Assembly: GCA_902362865.1 (NCBI GenBank) | Contig: CABIYE010000001.1 | Location: forward strand, 417,318 to 481,317 | DNA length: 64,000 bases | Source of the DNA: Clostridiaceae bacterium | GTDB lineage: Bacteria; Bacillota; Clostridia; Lachnospirales; Lachnospiraceae | Direction: 5' to 3' | In this document: positions 63,701 to 64,000 of the stretch, one piece after another | Position numbering within the stretch: position 1 is the stretch's first letter | How the letters are laid out: the number at the start of each line of letters is the position of its first letter | Position numbers and translations under genes: made by a program | Notes under the pieces: model-generated | Told to the model about the DNA's origin: nothing | Seen by the model: the letters and a program-made list of their open reading frames with translations, nothing else | The model's database searches: none

Positions 63701-64000
63701 GCAGAAGTAGATGCAGCAGCGGCAGCTCTTACCAAAGCACAGAATGAGCTGAAAGTGGCGGAACCGGAACCGGTTGTAACGGTGGTATCCATTACGGTAA
63801 CAGCACCGACGAAGACGGAGTACACGGCAGGGGAAGAACTTGACCTTGACGGAATGAAAGTTACTGTAAAATACAGCAATGGTGAAGAAAAAGAAATCAC
63901 AGAAGGCTACGAAGTAAGTGGCTATGATAAGGCTAAAACCGGAGAGCAGACAGTAACGGTAACATATGAAGGAAAGACAGCGACCTTTAAGGTTACGGTG
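57722..64000 (+). CDS. Giant secreted multidomain GH127-family (beta-L-arabinofuranosidase-like) protein, partial
   Basis: Open from the ATG at 57722 to the right edge (2093 codons, no stop). A signal peptide is cut near AYVSA (residue 31). Domains by residue: concanavalin-like LamG about 38-265; two Ig-like repeats 267-437; a Big_4-like domain 438-525; GH127-type catalytic barrel about 530-1135; helical FIVAR-like 1154-1220; discoidin-like 1227-1378; LamG 1382-1578; FIVAR 1584-1647; Big_3-like 1650-1725; LamG 1733-1937; FIVAR 1947-2012; Big_3 2018 onward. The zinc-cysteine catalytic set of GH127 is visible: Glu865 and Cys867 in CETC, and Cys940-Cys941 in FTCCNG. GGAGAAAAAA precedes the ATG. 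It should cut beta-L-arabinofuranosyl groups from plant glycoproteins or glycans at the cell surface; a wall anchor is expected beyond the window. Confidence 0.9.
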   Translation, partial: MKKKRSFIRRVIAMLAALAMTVTYLPAYVSAEETEGLVLHYNFESLKSGTIVNDLSGNGKAGVVRPTGAGVETQTDLILGEEQTSFVMNGGQPDATHPYVELPQGVLNGLEDVTISCWVYLDVSDGEYHRIWDIGSGTTSYMYLLADGSNTGHRGYTAAITASSWSNEKGPEKQENLDTGRWIFTTVTFDGSEKSMSLYEDGELIGTEKTDVDLSVLEGSTQNYIGYGQWENDIMDGRIADFKIYNYAMTADEVKDQITLEDTEKVARDKATLTLGDISAVTEDLELPTKGSAGSDISWESSNKDVIAVDGTVTRPNADQADVTVTLTATIKAGNETETKTFEVTVKRQLNAKETAEADAAAIDLGNLSSVTGNLVLPTEGVNGSEISWVSSNEAVISSTGVVKQPDGAAVQVTLTATVTYEDETATRDFVATVVPGYKQISIKEVKPVSVTSYVGKIPNLPATVEVVYNDDTTGYEKVTWPTDLKVSDFAEAGEKTVKGTIVDSVEEVTATVTVTDEEEVGPEKAASSFDLSDISLDGTDTIYSQNAARAFEYLKVMDADRMLYNFRATFGQDTKGAQPLTGWDEPTGLLRGHSTGHFISALSLAYASTGDEEYKTKLDYMITEMRKLQEMSQGNAADFKTACTPSDAAQSKWSTDPTEWGKGFISAYSPDQFALLEQYTPYATIWAPYYTLHKLMAGFIDSYIYAGNEEGLQIAKDLGKWVYNRLSACSQEQLTRMWAMYIAGEYGGMNESLARLYEITGDEDYLKAAKLFDNTEFFNGLANNVDTIQGRHANQHIPQIVGAIHEYAATGDVKYYNIAQNFWEMVISRYAYSIGGVGTGERFQDPYEQGNNIDGNSSRGENCETCAAYNMLKLTMDLYNYNPDDASYMDYYERTLLNQIAASQSHDTTSRMHNGCTYMLPIDPGQRKSYDSDYGGFTCCNGTGMENHVKYQAAAFAHTDDTLYVNLYMPTTVTWDEKNITVKQETNFPSEHSKLTVTGSGEFTMKVRVPYWATDGFTVKVNGDVVAENPEVSSYVEINRTWSDGDVVTIDMPYTLHLDKTPDKVDESVVASLMYGPIVMVAKDQNSSYTAMNWLNVTLSDDLSESVEIVAGADEDSVPHLTTNGYDFYPMYDAYNYRYHAYVKVDEAGAVIDKSKLQALVDSVTGDNAPAREDYGPKSYRTLLEKIEAAQAELDAESTTQSKVNKALSELQDAIDGLTPAVTPNPDNLAASADITTSYCSSWENESAVNDGRTGSASLGNDCRHWGTWGNWDATEEWISYEWASPVIIESSEIYFFDNSNGGDGGVLVPSSYRYEYQTIDGEWEPIPTQDGLGTEQDQYNKTEFGAIETTGIRAILVKSGAGVGINEWKINGTLRETEEVILDFDFDDEDTGFKGGWAVAEPAGTLVDHEEGKALSLDGTKKEWLNVTKADGSSLLAGIEEMTVSFDMKGAANWAFFAAPNADAQVFKSEHYIGTLTNNKFTVERYNSTEQERPAFTGADIDANDWVHVEFALDKDSTTIKIGDGAAIMQAGLPAITDILGESPILQIGRANWIPWGTTELGEYYTGLLDNYKIVATVSKGEAADKAALLAAIRSVVEEDYTAESWAEYEPVLTEAQEVLADAYATQQEVDAAVAALTEAQSKLVAVVTSITVTPPTKVEYELGEAIDYTGMEVVATYSDGTTNDIAIEDCEVSGYDPNTAGEQTVTVEYDGKTATFKVTVKEAAKPEIPEVLADFNFDAAPAEGEAFDGGNAKASGTYTLVDHGTGKALKLDGTSQFLNVTAKDGTSLLTGVEEMTVSFQINPGQSATNWGFFAAANVNEQLYKSEKYLGIYDENGTVKAQRFNSNAQDRPASPEYAAGENKWSYITVVYAENETILYVNGVEAGREESIVSIPELLGDSSILYIGKSTWKSGEYMTGLIDNYKIVSHVMTADEIAAEALKYVEKDVLKAAIDATESVGNQDEYTEATWKVYAEALKTANDIYASNAATQAEVDAAAAALTKAQNELKVAEPEPVVTVVSITVTAPTKTEYTAGEELDLDGMKVTVKYSNGEEKEITEGYEVSGYDKAKTGEQTVTVTYEGKTATFKVTV

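Overview
The window is a stretch of chromosome from an anaerobic, spore-forming Firmicute, most likely a Lachnospiraceae (gut Clostridia). The evidence is a dcw cell-wall cluster running into spoIIGA-sigE and sigG, a spoVT gene near pth-mfd, the SCIFF peptide and its radical-SAM maturase next to a fused secDF, HemZ, a T-box-controlled ilvB, and moderate-to-low GC with AGGAGG-type ribosome binding sites throughout. No phage, transposase, integrase or CRISPR array was recognised. The content is mostly core genome, with short accessory repeats between operons.

Layout. 1-6.4 kb: tail of a class B PBP, then mraY, murD, ftsW/spoVE, ftsQ and ftsZ. 6.5-8.1 kb: spoIIGA-sigE behind a Spo0A-type promoter. 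8.1-13.4 kb: a beta-CASP nuclease and an asymmetric heterodimeric ABC exporter, which separate sigE from sigG. 13.4-13.9 kb: a terminator, a 66-bp tandem repeat and a multi-hairpin element. 13.9-25.9 kb: sigG, a HAD phosphatase, a small acidic protein, an FMN_bind-like protein (minus strand), pth, mfd, a PrsA/SurA-like lipoprotein, yqeY (minus strand), an AGCS symporter, a Fic AMPylase with an operator-like palindrome, spoVT and a small membrane protein. 26-31.7 kb: scfA-scfB (SCIFF), secDF and recJ. 31.7-40.3 kb: a promoter and 300-nt repeat-containing leader, then apt, relA, an MBL hydrolase, hemZ, hisS and aspS. 40.3-45.4 kb: a second multi-hairpin element, tRNA-Gly, a MATE pump, thyA-folA, a glycosyltransferase and a PHP phosphoesterase. 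45.5-49.1 kb: a GHKL kinase/LytTR regulator pair facing a DUF6485-type protein and an orphan sugar-binding-type lipoprotein, with a LytTR-like direct repeat between them. 49.1-52.9 kb: T-box, ilvB, ilvN and ilvE. 53-64 kb: a YesM/YesN two-component system, a solute-binding lipoprotein, and the first 2093 codons of a giant secreted GH127 (beta-L-arabinofuranosidase family) protein that runs off the right edge.

How the parts work together. The left part builds septal peptidoglycan and switches sporulation compartments (sigE mother cell, sigG and SpoVT forespore). The middle holds translation, stringent response, protein export and tRNA charging. The right part is environmental sensing plus carbohydrate degradation and branched-chain amino-acid synthesis. 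The most unusual signals are the LytTR-like operator joining a two-component system to an orphan binding protein, the tandem-repeat leader of the apt-relA operon, two related multi-hairpin elements, a cysteine-rich insertion in the acetolactate synthase, and an abrupt codon-usage change at the 3' end of one ABC gene.
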